Shown here piece by piece: positions 26,756 to 36,380 of a stretch of 64,000 bases of DNA (positions within the stretch are counted from its first letter, which is position 1; each line of letters starts with the position of its first letter). The stretch covers positions 186,001 through 250,000 of the forward strand of contig NZ_VKDC01000002.1 of NCBI RefSeq assembly GCF_007097395.1. Reading direction: 5' to 3'. The notes beneath the pieces were generated by a model that ran no database searches, was not told where the DNA came from, and worked only from the letters and a program-made list of their open reading frames with translations. Both the position numbers and the translations under genes were made by a program. Origin of the DNA: Fulvivirga sp. M361 (GTDB taxonomy: Bacteria; Bacteroidota; Bacteroidia; Cytophagales; Cyclobacteriaceae).

Positions 26756-27934
26756 TTAACGTTGAATATTTAACTGCGCCTTTCTAAGCTTTTCAGCAAT
26801 TTCACTTTCTTCCGCAGTTTCAACAGGTACATTATAATACTTCCAGAATTCAGCATTATATGGCTTGGCCTGAGATTCTATGCTACGGTTAATTAGCAGG
26901 TTTTTGGTAAAAGGATAATCATCCACATTTTCAATGATCAGCTTATTGATAAAAAGCTCTTTTCTGGGATCTTTAGTAAAGAGTACACTGTCTGATGCTG
27001 AATCTTCAAACACAATATAAGTATCCTCTTCTTTTTGATATTTTAAATACATCCTTCCATTGTACTTCTGGTATTCATAAATTATACTATAGTCAATCTC
27101 CTGTTGCCCGTTCTTTAATCCACGTTTATAATATTCACCATGGCTCATTTGCCTTGTCAGCTCGATACGGACGAAAGCAAACGTTTCTGCGTCAATGTAC
27201 AATACCGCCCTTTGAAAAGGTGCATCTCTGGCAGCAATTTTATATACCACACGATCATTAAAAGATAGCACGTCTTTTATTTCATATTTCCATTTTTTCT
27301 TCCCCAAAATGGCGCCTATGTCATGTCTGATAAAATCTTCTTCCAACAAATCCCAAAAAGAGTTTTTTCTTTCCCACAAATCATTCCAGGGATGTTTTTT
27401 AGCAATAAAACTCCTTCTCACTTCCCTCAATTCCACTTGTGGCGCTACCCGAAAGTTCTGGTAGTAGAACCTTGTGGCATACTCCAACATTTCTACATGC
27501 GTCCCATCTTCACTTTGAAGGTCCCTGATAAATCCCTCAATAATATAAGGTTTGTCTGAAGTTACCACTACTTCACTCAGCTGCAAGGTACTTGGCGCCA
27601 GACGAACAATTGCTCCCTTCTTAAATTTATTGGGAAGCCTCTCAATACTCTTATATCCTATCATCGAGATCACTACCGGATAGGCCGTCAAGTCAGACGG
27701 AATGTGAAATACAAATGAACCATCTTTGTTAGAAGTAGTTCCTATCCACCTTCCTTTTATATAAATAGAAGACAGAGGGAGGGGGTCCTTAGTTTCGGCA
27801 TCTACTATTCGTCCGGAAATAGTTGTATGGGCATCCTGAGCATTTCCTGCAAACATTGTGATCAAACAGATCACCAACCATGTACATTTAAGAAATAGAG
27901 GGTATCTCAGCACGGTGTATCTCTTGTTCAACAA
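26756..27934 (-). CDS. CarboxypepD_reg-like domain outer-surface protein
   Basis: After a signal segment (PLFLKCTWLVICLITMFAG) comes a carboxypeptidase regulatory-like domain: TTISGRIVDAETKDPLPLS, IYIKGRWIGTTSNKDGSFVF, YPVVISMIGYKSIERLP. About 270 further residues of DUF5686-like beta-rich sequence follow without a plug or barrel. The protein is probably periplasmic or outer-membrane associated. The frame begins at TTG 27934; a GTG at 27913 would also give an intact signal peptide. Confidence 0.7.
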   Translation of the reverse strand: MLNKRYTVLRYPLFLKCTWLVICLITMFAGNAQDAHTTISGRIVDAETKDPLPLSSIYIKGRWIGTTSNKDGSFVFHIPSDLTAYPVVISMIGYKSIERLPNKFKKGAIVRLAPSTLQLSEVVVTSDKPYIIEGFIRDLQSEDGTHVEMLEYATRFYYQNFRVAPQVELREVRRSFIAKKHPWNDLWERKNSFWDLLEEDFIRHDIGAILGKKKWKYEIKDVLSFNDRVVYKIAARDAPFQRAVLYIDAETFAFVRIELTRQMSHGEYYKRGLKNGQQEIDYSIIYEYQKYNGRMYLKYQKEEDTYIVFEDSASDSVLFTKDPRKELFINKLIIENVDDYPFTKNLLINRSIESQAKPYNAEFWKYYNVPVETAEESEIAEKLRKAQLNIQR

Positions 27935-28468
27935 GACGTGTTTTACACGTCATTATCAAAACTAAATATAGAAGTTTTAAGGAAAAGATACTGTATTTAT
28001 TGAAGTATCCATCTTACCATCCCCTGGTTTGTTGAGTTACTGTTACCCTTCTGTGTGGCTTGCCTGCCAGCAGGACTTTCAAAGTACCTCAGACACTGGC
28101 TTAAAATTCATTACAGAGGCTAACGTTCTCTTTTTATGCTTACATATCAGACCAGGAGAACCAGTATAGAATCATTGACCTATATCCCGGACCTATGAAT
28201 ATGAATGGCTGCATAAACCTAAGATAAAAGGGCTCTAACTGTGTTTTGCCTACGTATGACAGGCAAGAGCAGTAAACTTCCTACTCAAACAAAGCATCTG
28301 ACTTTAACTTGAGTATCGTATCCATTTCATTTTTTAACGTTACAGCAAATTCAACTTATAAACCGACTTCATGTCAGGGTTACAGGTTTTTCATATCACC
28401 TCAATAGTTGTCTGTCAATGTAATTTCTATCTAGATCAAAAGTAAGTAATTGAAAAAGGTGAAATTGG
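27935..28468. other. 534-bp region with no intact gene
   Basis: No ORF is convincing. Short protein-like patches exist: a minus-strand stretch at 28281-28358 reading VEFAVTLKNEMDTILK then LKSDALFE and a stop, and a plus-strand patch near 28116-28221 reading SFYAYISDQENQYRIIDLYP. They may be remnants of decayed genes, or chance. Promoters for the CarboxypepD_reg gene must lie at the left side. Confidence 0.4.
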
Positions 28469-30937
28469 CTATTCAAACTGTAGCTGCATTCTTTTCACCC
28501 TATCCTCCAATTTCTCAGAAGTCAATTTATCCCGGGAAAGGCGGTCCACCATAATCGGAAAGGCGAACGGAGTAGGCTTGTCCGGTGCTGTGATGATGAT
28601 CTTTTGCTGGTTAATACGCTCCAGGGCTTTACGCATACGGGCTTCTTCCAACTGGAAGTCCATTACCTCTTCGTATGCCTGGGTTAGTAGTAGATTGTTG
28701 TTATCATAATCGTTGAAAACGTTGAAAAACAACTGGGAGGACGACTGTATATGACGGTCTTTTATTTGATGTCCCGGGTATCCCTTAAATACCAGGCCGG
28801 AAATAGAAGCAATATCTCTGAAACGCCTACGCGCCATTTCTACCGAATTAATACCGGCCTGGATGTCTTGCCATAGATCTTCACTGCTCAACACGTCTGT
28901 TTCTATAGCCTCGTAGATGGGTATTTCCTGATCAGAAAGCAATTCAAAACCGTAGTCATTCATAGCTATACTGAAGGTAATCGGCTTTATTCGGGCAATT
29001 CTCAATGCCAGCAATGCCCCCATACCTTCGTGCACCTGTCGCCCTTCAAAAGGGTACATCACCACATGGTACCCTTCTTTGCTACTGAAATATTCGATCA
29101 GGAATTCGTGTTTATTTGGCAGGTAAGAGCGTTCTTTCTGCAAGTCGATCAGTGGTTGGAGAAAAGCCAATTCTATGTCTTTCTCCTCTTCATCCAGGGT
29201 AATTTCATGCAGTTTTTTTCGCAGTACTACAGACATTTGTGAGGAAAGGGGCATCCTTCCACCCTGCCAGGAAGGCACGGCTTTTGCCCTTTTCTTACTG
29301 TTACGTACCTGCACTTCCATGTCTTTGATACGGATCAGCTCCAGGTTACGTCCGGCAAACCAGAAAACATCGCCTGGGTTAAGCCTGGAGATAAAGTATT
29401 CTTCAATAGTACCCAGGTATTTGCCACTCACATACTTCACTTTCAGCGCCGCATCACTCACTATGGTTCCAATGGACAGACGATGCCGTAACGCAATACG
29501 TCGATTGGTGACTTTGTATACACCATCTTCTATTTCTACTTTTTGGTATTCATCGTAAGCAGAAAGTGCTGTTCCTCCCGTAGTAATGAATTGCATGAGC
29601 CATTGCCATTCTTCAATTGAAACCGAACTATACGCAAAAGTACCTGTGACTTCCGAAAAGATATCATCAGGTTTAAACCCATCGGACACAGCCAGCGTGA
29701 TAAGGTACTGGATAAGTACATCAAATGAACGGATATAAGGAATACGGTCTTCCACAATACCAGCGGCTATTGCTTCACGTAAGGCGGAGGCTTCAACTAG
29801 CTCCAGTGAATGAGTAGGAACAAAATAGATCTTGCTTAAGGCGCCGGGTTGATGCCCACTCCTACCTGCTCGCTGCATGAAACGGGCCACTCCTTTGGGA
29901 CTGCCTACCTGGATAATGGTTTCAACCGGCCTGAAATCTACTCCAAGGTCTAAACTGGAGGTACAAACCACCGCCTTGAGGTGCTCGTGGTGAAGACCAT
30001 TTTCTACCCAGTCACGTAACTCACGGCTTATGGACCCATGATGCATCGCCATAATACCGGCCAGTTCCGGTGCCCTATCTAACAGTTTCTGGTACCATAT
30101 TTCGGCAAAAGACCGGGTATTGGTAAAGATCAGGGTACTCTTACTCTTTTTGATAATTGGAATGACTTTATCAATCAGATTAATACCCAAATGCCCTGCC
30201 CATGGCAATTTTTCAACTGTATCGGGAAGTACAGATTCTACTTCAATGTCTTTTTTTATGTCAGAAGTCACTATTTCATACTGCCCACCTACTTTAGAAT
30301 TACCCAGCAGAGCATCCAATGCATCCTGCATATTGCCAATAGTAGCGGATATTCCCCACACTTTGAGGTCCGGACTGGTGGTTTTTAAACGGGATAATGC
30401 CAGTTCCATTTGAACCCCTCGTTTTGAACCAATCAATTCGTGCCATTCATCACAGACTACTACTTTCAGGTCTTTGAAAAACCTGGCATACCCTTTCCGG
30501 GCAAGCATGAGATGTAAACTTTCGGGGGTAGTCACAAGAAATTCCGGAGGAGTGCGTTTCATTTTCTCACGATCCTTAGGCGAGGTATCTCCTGTCCTTA
30601 CACCTATGCGCCAGGGTATCCCAAGGCCGTCGACAGCTTTTTCAGCCGAGTTAGAGATTTCTTTTGCGAGTGCACGAATGGGCGTGATCCAAATGGCCTG
30701 TATGCCATTAGATGGTCGTTTTCCAGTCACTCCGGAGGGCTTTCCTCCGGAAATTCTCAGATGTTCTAGTAAAATAGGCACCACCAGAGAATAGGTTTTA
30801 CCACTGCCCGTAGGTGCATTGACCAATCCGTGCTTTCCTTCCAAATAACTTTTCCAGGCTAATTGCTGAAATTCAAAGGGTGCCCAGCCTCTGCTTTCAA
30901 ACCATTTAAACCCTTTCTGCAACAGCTCATTATCCAT
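28469..30937 (-). CDS. Ligase-associated DNA damage response DEXH-box helicase (Lhr-like)
   Basis: This superfamily-2 helicase has motif I NAPTGSGKTYSL, motif II VVCDEWHEL (DEWH), motif III GISATIG, and motifs V-VI DLGVDFRPVETIIQVGSPKG and RFMQRAGRSGHQPG. The C-terminal half has the winged-helix/Lhr-core and DUF4145-like ends of the family (about 820 residues). Lhr-type helicases unwind DNA or RNA-DNA hybrids 3' to 5'. The frame extends to an ATG at 30958; ATG 30937 (MDNELLQKGFKWF) matches relatives better. The cassette partners are elsewhere in the window. Confidence 0.9.
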   Translation of the reverse strand: MDNELLQKGFKWFESRGWAPFEFQQLAWKSYLEGKHGLVNAPTGSGKTYSLVVPILLEHLRISGGKPSGVTGKRPSNGIQAIWITPIRALAKEISNSAEKAVDGLGIPWRIGVRTGDTSPKDREKMKRTPPEFLVTTPESLHLMLARKGYARFFKDLKVVVCDEWHELIGSKRGVQMELALSRLKTTSPDLKVWGISATIGNMQDALDALLGNSKVGGQYEIVTSDIKKDIEVESVLPDTVEKLPWAGHLGINLIDKVIPIIKKSKSTLIFTNTRSFAEIWYQKLLDRAPELAGIMAMHHGSISRELRDWVENGLHHEHLKAVVCTSSLDLGVDFRPVETIIQVGSPKGVARFMQRAGRSGHQPGALSKIYFVPTHSLELVEASALREAIAAGIVEDRIPYIRSFDVLIQYLITLAVSDGFKPDDIFSEVTGTFAYSSVSIEEWQWLMQFITTGGTALSAYDEYQKVEIEDGVYKVTNRRIALRHRLSIGTIVSDAALKVKYVSGKYLGTIEEYFISRLNPGDVFWFAGRNLELIRIKDMEVQVRNSKKRAKAVPSWQGGRMPLSSQMSVVLRKKLHEITLDEEEKDIELAFLQPLIDLQKERSYLPNKHEFLIEYFSSKEGYHVVMYPFEGRQVHEGMGALLALRIARIKPITFSIAMNDYGFELLSDQEIPIYEAIETDVLSSEDLWQDIQAGINSVEMARRRFRDIASISGLVFKGYPGHQIKDRHIQSSSQLFFNVFNDYDNNNLLLTQAYEEVMDFQLEEARMRKALERINQQKIIITAPDKPTPFAFPIMVDRLSRDKLTSEKLEDRVKRMQLQFE

Positions 30938-31032
30938 TATCCTAAAATAGAGATTCATGGAAACAGATTAAAACATTGGTAAGGTATTTGTTAATGGGTC
31001 AAAGAATAATTGAAACACTTAAAAATCATACT

Positions 31033-31476
31033 ATGAAAAAATTCATCTTAACTTCACTTTTAGGTTTGTCTATTTTTTTTACTGCTCAGGCACAGGAATA
31101 TGCAGTGGTTACTACGGTAGAGTCGATCGTACCAATGGGTATTGGCCGGTCTCGTATGATCAGTAACAAAGAAGATGTCAATTTAGAGAGGTTCACTACA
31201 CAACGTGAGACGGGCACAGATACAAACCAGGGTCAGGTAAGCAGAAAAGACTTAAAAATCAACAATCTTGAAGAAACCAAAATGCTGAATTTCTTCAGCG
31301 CAACAGGTATCAATTTTCGAAATATCGCCTCTAATGACGCTATGATCGCTTCCAAACTCACTGAGATGACTGAGGCCGGATGGGAACTGGCTTTTGTTAC
31401 CAGTGGAGTAGAAAGCGATGCCGGAGGAACTGATGGGAAGGGACTATTTATTACCCGGTTTATTTTTAAGAGATAG
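31033..31476 (+). CDS. Small secreted protein, unknown function
   Basis: A signal peptide (MKKFILTSLLGLSIFFTAQA) precedes about 127 residues. Segments AVVTTVESIVPMGIGRSRM, FFSATGINFRNIASNDAMI and LTEMTEAGWELAFVTSGVES resemble DUF4177-like small domains (tEGWEL), where the W-E-L is a hallmark. The frame extends to 30976, but the ATG at 31033 begins the signal peptide. It is divergent from the helicase gene. Confidence 0.65.
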   Translation: MKKFILTSLLGLSIFFTAQAQEYAVVTTVESIVPMGIGRSRMISNKEDVNLERFTTQRETGTDTNQGQVSRKDLKINNLEETKMLNFFSATGINFRNIASNDAMIASKLTEMTEAGWELAFVTSGVESDAGGTDGKGLFITRFIFKR

Positions 31477-31642
31477 TAGTGTGTGGAAATGCTTGAATAA
31501 AAGTTTCTCAGAATTTTGCATTTTCAAAACTGACATTAGGACGAAAAGCCAATGCTCTTGATCCTTAGACTGATAGTCAGCCAAATAAGAATCCAAAGGC
31601 TGTTATAAAAGAGTAATTCTAAAGATCGCCAGCCCCTTAAAA

Positions 31643-31738
31643 TTAATCTATAGACTTAAGCAGTCCTGCTGCAACCAAATGCTCTCTTAAATAGAAATAG
31701 GTATCGGTGTATCTGTAAGGGTAAGGTTCAACAGGCAC
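31643..31738 (-). pseudogene. Possible 3' remnant of a lost gene
   Basis: A 31-codon minus-strand ORF starts at GTG 31736-31738 and reads PVEPYPYRYTDTYFYL then REHLVAAGLLKSID and TAA. The composition is strongly protein-like and resembles a genuine C-terminus. It lies 18 bp downstream of the GH3 stop on the same strand, so it may be the last piece of a deleted operon partner. Chance cannot be excluded. Confidence 0.25.
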
Positions 31739-31756
31739 TTAAGTTTTAGATTATTT

Positions 31757-34138
31757 CTATGGTTCCTCGACGGTCAACACTACTTTTTTCAGGTCTTCAT
31801 TCTTTGATGAATTACCCACCAGCAGATCAAACGATCCTGGTTCTACTACATAGTTCATATTAATATCATAGAAGGCCAATTGATCAAATGATACATCAAA
31901 TTCTATCGTTTGAGTTTCTCCAGGCGCTAAATGAATTCGTTTAAATCCTTTTAACTCTTTTACCGGTCGAGTGACAGAACTGAACTGATCACGGATGTAC
32001 AGTTGTACCACCTCATCTCCTGCCAGATCACCGGTATTTGTAACGGCTACACTCACTTTAGCCTGCCCATTCATAGCGATAGTTAACGAAGAAAGAACAG
32101 GGTCAGCTATTTTAAAGGTAGTATAACTTAAACCAAAGCCAAACGGATACAAGGCGCTCGCATGATCAAAGAGGTATCCTCTTCGCGCAGATGGTTTGTA
32201 ATTATAGTAAGCAGGGATATGACCTACTGATCTGGGGATAGATATGGGCAATTTTCCACCTGGGTTATAATCCCCAAATAAGACATCTGCTACCGCTCCA
32301 CCTGTTTCCTGGCCAAGGTACCAGCATTCAAAAACTGTTGGCACTTTACTGATCAGGTTAGTAAATGCCAGAGGTCTGCCATTGAATACAAATGCGACTA
32401 TAGGCTTGCCCGTTGCAGCTAATGCATCGATCAATTCATCTTGGAGGCCTACCATTTGCAAGTCCGTACGATCCCCCATATGTGTTGCGGACCAGGCCTC
32501 CCTGGAAGTTTGCTCGTTCCCTCCAATAGCCAGTATTACTACATCCGCCTGTCGCGCAACTTTTACGGCTTCACGAATACGTTGCCTGTCCACTTCAGGA
32601 TTCTCAAGCTCTACTGTGTCCTTAGTCCAGCCTGAAGTAGTAGTGATCTTGCAGCCTTCTGCATAAAGCACCTCCACACTTTCTCCTACCTTTTGCCGGA
32701 TGCCTTCCAACACGTTGACATTGTATTTGGGCTCACCGCTGTATCCTCCTAACAAGGTTCTTTTAGCATTTGGTCCGATCACTGCTATAGTACCGATGTC
32801 ACTTTTATTGACGGGAGCAGTATTATCTTTGTTTTGAAGTAATGTAATCGTCTTACGGGCGGCTTCCAGGGCTAATACACGGTGTGCTTCATTGCCAACT
32901 GTTATTCTGGCCTCTTCAGGATCTACATAAGGATCATCGAACAACCCTAATTTGAATTTCACGGCTAACATGGGTCCGACTAACTTATCTATGGCACTTT
33001 CTTCAATCTCACCTGCTTTGATGAGTTTTAAAAGGCTTTCATGATATACATCACGTTCTGGCAACTCAATATTTATACCTGCCGCTACAGCCAGCTTGGC
33101 AGCTGCGTCCGTATCTTTTGCCACTCCGTGTCCAAATAAGCCTTCACGGTCATTGAGCTCTCTCAGCGCATAGTAATCTGATACTACATAGCCTTGAAAA
33201 CCCCATTCTTCTCTTAACACATCTCTGAGCAACCATTGGTTGGCATGGCTTGGTACCCCGTCAATTTCATTGTACGACGCCATCAAACTGAGGGCACCGG
33301 TGTTCTTGATAATTTCTTTAAAAGGATGTAGAAATATTTCTCTGATAACACGCTCTGAATAGTTGGCAGGGCTAATGTTCATTCCTGATTCCGGTTGTCC
33401 GTGTCCGGCCAGGTGCTTTAAAGTGGCGACTAACCGTGTTTTATCTTTAAAGCTGCCATCACCTTGAAACCCCTTAACAGCGGCAATACCAATCTGAGCA
33501 GCCAGGTGAGGATCTTCTCCATACGTTTCTTCTACCCTTCCCCAACGTGGTTCTCTTGCTACATCTACCACCGGGGTAAGCGCCTGATGCGCACCTAAAG
33601 ATCGGGTTTCAAGTGCCACCATCGTGTATAAACGTTCCACCAGGTCCGTATCAAACGTAGCAGCCAATCCTATAGGCTGGGAAAAACTAGTAGCTTCTTT
33701 ACCAGCCTGACCATGTAAACACTCTTCATGAAAAACAACAGGAATACCCAAACGGGTTTCTTCTATAAAATACTTCTGAACGCTGTTCGTAAGCCTGGCC
33801 GTTTCCCATGGCATTAACCCACCGTTAACATCACTTGGTCGTCCTACCTGACCGAGGCCATGCGGAAAATTTTCCTTGGTAGCTGTAGCATCAAAATCAA
33901 AATTCTCATCAAGCAAAAGCGTTTTGGTATTCCAGGCACATTCCATTTGCGCTACTTTTTCTTCAATAGTCATTAAAGAAAGCAGGTTGTCTACTCTTGC
34001 AGAAACTTCAGCAGACTTGTCCTTATAAACGGGCATGCCTGAATTCAAATTTTCTGAAGTACAGCCCAAGGCTATCAAGCCCACAAGGAGACAAAAGCCG
34101 CGTTGGAAGAATAGTTTTTTTATGTTGTTGATTTTCAT
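31757..34138 (-). CDS. bglX: Glycoside hydrolase family 3 beta-glucosidase lipoprotein
   Basis: The protein is a lipoprotein: LLVGLIALGC places the lipidated Cys at residue 26 of the chosen start (ATG 34138; the frame opens to 34201). It contains the GH3 N-terminal barrel with LVATLKHLAGHG and the catalytic nucleophile Asp321 in GYVVSDYYAL, the C-terminal alpha/beta domain (IGPNAKRTLLGGYSG), and the Fn3-like end (VVQLYIRDQFSSVTRPVKEL). It should hydrolyse beta-glucosides in the periplasm or at the surface. A Nudix-type regulator is divergent, and one operator copy lies 18 bp before its start. Confidence 0.9.
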   Translation of the reverse strand: MKINNIKKLFFQRGFCLLVGLIALGCTSENLNSGMPVYKDKSAEVSARVDNLLSLMTIEEKVAQMECAWNTKTLLLDENFDFDATATKENFPHGLGQVGRPSDVNGGLMPWETARLTNSVQKYFIEETRLGIPVVFHEECLHGQAGKEATSFSQPIGLAATFDTDLVERLYTMVALETRSLGAHQALTPVVDVAREPRWGRVEETYGEDPHLAAQIGIAAVKGFQGDGSFKDKTRLVATLKHLAGHGQPESGMNISPANYSERVIREIFLHPFKEIIKNTGALSLMASYNEIDGVPSHANQWLLRDVLREEWGFQGYVVSDYYALRELNDREGLFGHGVAKDTDAAAKLAVAAGINIELPERDVYHESLLKLIKAGEIEESAIDKLVGPMLAVKFKLGLFDDPYVDPEEARITVGNEAHRVLALEAARKTITLLQNKDNTAPVNKSDIGTIAVIGPNAKRTLLGGYSGEPKYNVNVLEGIRQKVGESVEVLYAEGCKITTTSGWTKDTVELENPEVDRQRIREAVKVARQADVVILAIGGNEQTSREAWSATHMGDRTDLQMVGLQDELIDALAATGKPIVAFVFNGRPLAFTNLISKVPTVFECWYLGQETGGAVADVLFGDYNPGGKLPISIPRSVGHIPAYYNYKPSARRGYLFDHASALYPFGFGLSYTTFKIADPVLSSLTIAMNGQAKVSVAVTNTGDLAGDEVVQLYIRDQFSSVTRPVKELKGFKRIHLAPGETQTIEFDVSFDQLAFYDINMNYVVEPGSFDLLVGNSSKNEDLKKVVLTVEEP

Positions 34139-34155
34139 AATTACTAATTTATAAC

Positions 34156-34176
34156 TTATTGTAAAATTTACAATAA
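34156..34176. promoter_or_regulatory. Candidate operator 1 (TTATTGTA-N5-TACAATAA)
   Basis: The arms are exact reverse complements, and the symmetry extends to 25 bp (34154-34178). It lies 18 bp before the GH3 start codon, overlapping its probable 5' UTR or promoter, so a bound protein would block transcription. The same motif recurs at 34486. Confidence 0.55.
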
Positions 34177-34485
34177 GTATTTTAATTAAATTTGTTCCCA
34201 TATTTAAATTTACTTTGGCCTGAAGAGAGTTTATAACGCTTATTGATTATTTAAACAACTTACCATCAACACCATATCAAAACCGATTAAAGCAAGTCTG
34301 CATACAGAACAAAATATTGCAGAAAATTATAAATTTGATCCAGATTAATTGGTAATCTCCATGGGTATTTCCTAAATAAGTATCCAGGGACATTCTCTGC
34401 TTCCACTGACATTTCCTTCAAAAGGTCCGTAAGGCTTCTTCTATCATCATCGGATTATAAGGCCTGTTCATAATAAAAACCCTTC

Positions 34486-34506
34486 TTACTGTATTATATA
34501 CAATAA
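34486..34506. promoter_or_regulatory. Candidate operator 2 (TTACTGTA-N5-TACAATAA)
   Basis: It has the same 8-5-8 layout and the same right arm as the site at 34156; only one base of the left arm differs. It lies 122 bp before the Nudix regulator gene, suggesting autoregulation together with control of the GH3 gene. Confidence 0.55.
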
Positions 34507-34627
34507 CTAATTTATAATTTAACTGCTGATTAGGTAAGTAACCTGACAGAAAATTAATTCTGTGAGTGGATTTGCATGTTTATGATATAATTTGCGTCCT
34601 TGAATCGACCGCTTAAAAATTGAGTTC

Positions 34628-35314
34628 ATGGCAGAGGAAAGCAACAAGCTACAAGAGCTTTCAATTGATTGCGTAATCTTCGGGTTTGAAGATCATCAAC
34701 TAAAAATATTGCTCTATCAACGGGCAATTGAACCAGAAATGGATCAGTGGGCATTACCCGGTGGTTTCATCAAAATTGATGAAGACCTGGATCGTTCGGC
34801 TTCACGAATACTAAAAGAAGTAACAGGAGTAAATAACATTTACATGCAACAGATCAATGCCTTCGGCGCTGTAAACCGTTATCCTCAAAAGCGTGTGATC
34901 ACTATAGGCTTTTATGCCTTGATCAATCCTGGCAACTACAACATTGTGCCCGGAGTAGGTGCAAAAGCTGCCCAATGGTTTGATATTGCTCAAATACCGG
35001 TATTAAGCTTTGACCACAATGAGATCTACTTATACGCACTTAACATACTTAGAAAAAAGGTAAGGTATGAGCCCATAGGCTTTGAGCTTCTTCCGGAGAA
35101 ATTTACCTTAACGTTAATCCAGCGGCTGTATGAAGCTGTTCTGGGAATTGAATTCGATGTGAGGAACTTTCGAAAAAAACTATTGAAGATGAACCTGTTG
35201 ATCAAATTGCCGGAAAAACAAGAAGGCGTCGCACACCGCGCCGCCAACTTGTATAAATTCGATAAAAAAATCTACAATGAACTCAAAGGAAAAGGGTTCA
35301 TGTTTGATCTCTGA
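34628..35314 (+). CDS. Nudix-family transcriptional regulator (NrtR/AraR-like)
   Basis: The 228-residue protein has an N-terminal Nudix fold and a C-terminal winged-helix region (about residues 150-225: FTLTLIQRLYEAVLGIEFDV, RNFRKKLLKMNLL). In the Nudix box the consensus REUxEExGU reads RILKEVTGV, so two catalytic glutamates are missing and hydrolysis is unlikely. This is the pattern of Nudix-related regulators that sense sugars or nucleotides in Bacteroidetes (for example AraR of Bacteroides thetaiotaomicron). It faces the GH3 glucosidase gene, and two matching palindromes lie between them. Confidence 0.85.
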   Translation: MAEESNKLQELSIDCVIFGFEDHQLKILLYQRAIEPEMDQWALPGGFIKIDEDLDRSASRILKEVTGVNNIYMQQINAFGAVNRYPQKRVITIGFYALINPGNYNIVPGVGAKAAQWFDIAQIPVLSFDHNEIYLYALNILRKKVRYEPIGFELLPEKFTLTLIQRLYEAVLGIEFDVRNFRKKLLKMNLLIKLPEKQEGVAHRAANLYKFDKKIYNELKGKGFMFDL

Positions 35315-35338
35315 CTTTTCATAACTATCTATGAAAAG
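35315..35338. terminator. Hairpin between Nudix regulator and aldo/keto reductase
   Basis: CTTTTCATA (35315-35323) pairs perfectly with TATGAAAAG (35330-35338) over a 6-base loop, directly after the regulator stop codon and 21 bp before the end of the convergent gene. It is AT-rich and has no long T-run, but its position suggests a bidirectional terminator. Confidence 0.45.
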
Positions 35339-35358
35339 CTCATTAACTATTTTAGTTA

Positions 35359-36354
35359 CTAGAATGGAGGAAAGACTGGTTTATTTTCTAAAATCTCATC
35401 GATCTTAGTCATACTCTCATCGGTCAGTTTATCCAGAATGTCAAAGGCTTTCAGATTTTCCTCTAGCTGTGAAGTTTTAGAAGCGCCTAAAATTACAGTG
35501 CTTACGTTGTCATTCTTCAAGCACCAGGCTATGGCCAATAATGGCATGCTTACTTCCAGTTCCCTGGCAAACTCGGAAACCTTACGCACCCGGCTTAAAT
35601 TCTGTTCGGCTAAGGTCCTGTCTTTTAGCCATTCCATTCCCTCTATTCCTAATCGTGTATCTTCCGGAAACCCGTCGTTATACTTTCCAGTAAGCACTCC
35701 TGAAGCTAAAGGTGACCATATAGTAGTACCCAGGCCTACCGTTTTGTAGATCTGATCGTATTCCACTTCCACTTTTTCTCTTACCAACATATTATATTGT
35801 GGCTGCTCCATAGTAGGCCCTATTAAGTTATACCTTTCCGCTATCCTATGTGCTTCCATAATTTCCTGTGCACTCCACTCACTGGTACCCCAATAGAGTA
35901 TTTTCCCTTGCTGAATAAGGTTATGCATTGTCCATACCGTTTCTTCAATGGGAGTATTTTTGTCTGGTCTGTGGCAAAAATAAAGGTCCAGGTAATCCAT
36001 TTGAAGGCGTTTTAAAGCCTGATCACATGCTTCTACAACGTGCTTACGGTTCAGTCCCTTTTGTGTAGGCATCAGGCTACCGCTTCCTCCGTCAGCACCG
36101 AAAAACACCTTGCTGCTTACGATGTAGCTATCTCTCTGCCATCCCATTTTTTTGAGTACCTCTCCCATCACTTCTTCTGATTTACCACCGGCATAAGCTT
36201 CCGCGTTATCAAAAAAGTTGACCCCTCCATCATAGGCGGTTTTCATTAAATCTTCAGCAGTGGTATCCCCCACTTGCTTGCCGAATGTAAGCCATGAGCC
36301 AAATGAGAGCCTGCTTACCTGTAAGCCTGATTTTCCTAATCGTTGGTATTCCAT
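35359..36354 (-). CDS. Aldo/keto reductase (Kv-beta-like, AKR6 type)
   Basis: The 331-residue NADPH-dependent reductase carries FDNAEAYAGGKSEEVMGEV (catalytic Tyr in DNAEAYAGG), YFCHRPDKNTPIEE, YWGTSEWSAQEI, and the C-terminal cofactor site STVILGASKTSQLEENL. The order and spacing match the potassium-channel beta-subunit/YghZ group. The physiological aldehyde or ketone substrate is unknown. It converges with the Nudix regulator gene. Confidence 0.9.
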   Translation of the reverse strand: MEYQRLGKSGLQVSRLSFGSWLTFGKQVGDTTAEDLMKTAYDGGVNFFDNAEAYAGGKSEEVMGEVLKKMGWQRDSYIVSSKVFFGADGGSGSLMPTQKGLNRKHVVEACDQALKRLQMDYLDLYFCHRPDKNTPIEETVWTMHNLIQQGKILYWGTSEWSAQEIMEAHRIAERYNLIGPTMEQPQYNMLVREKVEVEYDQIYKTVGLGTTIWSPLASGVLTGKYNDGFPEDTRLGIEGMEWLKDRTLAEQNLSRVRKVSEFARELEVSMPLLAIAWCLKNDNVSTVILGASKTSQLEENLKAFDILDKLTDESMTKIDEILENKPVFPPF

Positions 36355-36380
36355 TGTTTTAGTGGTTAGTTTTTTAGTTA

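Larger units (their letters stand above)
34139..34627. other. Divergent intergenic region glucosidase/Nudix regulator
   Basis: This 489-bp region carries no gene. It holds two copies of a palindrome (34156-34176 and 34486-34506), both listed. The sequence ACTAATTTATAA occurs twice, next to each palindrome (34143-34154 and 34506-34517). Near the regulator gene, a TAATTTG element at about 34588 could form part of a promoter. Confidence 0.5.

Noticed and set aside
28281-28358. 24-residue protein-like stretch as a gene
   Set aside because: A stop precedes it directly and no start codon fits; it is at best a remnant and could be chance.
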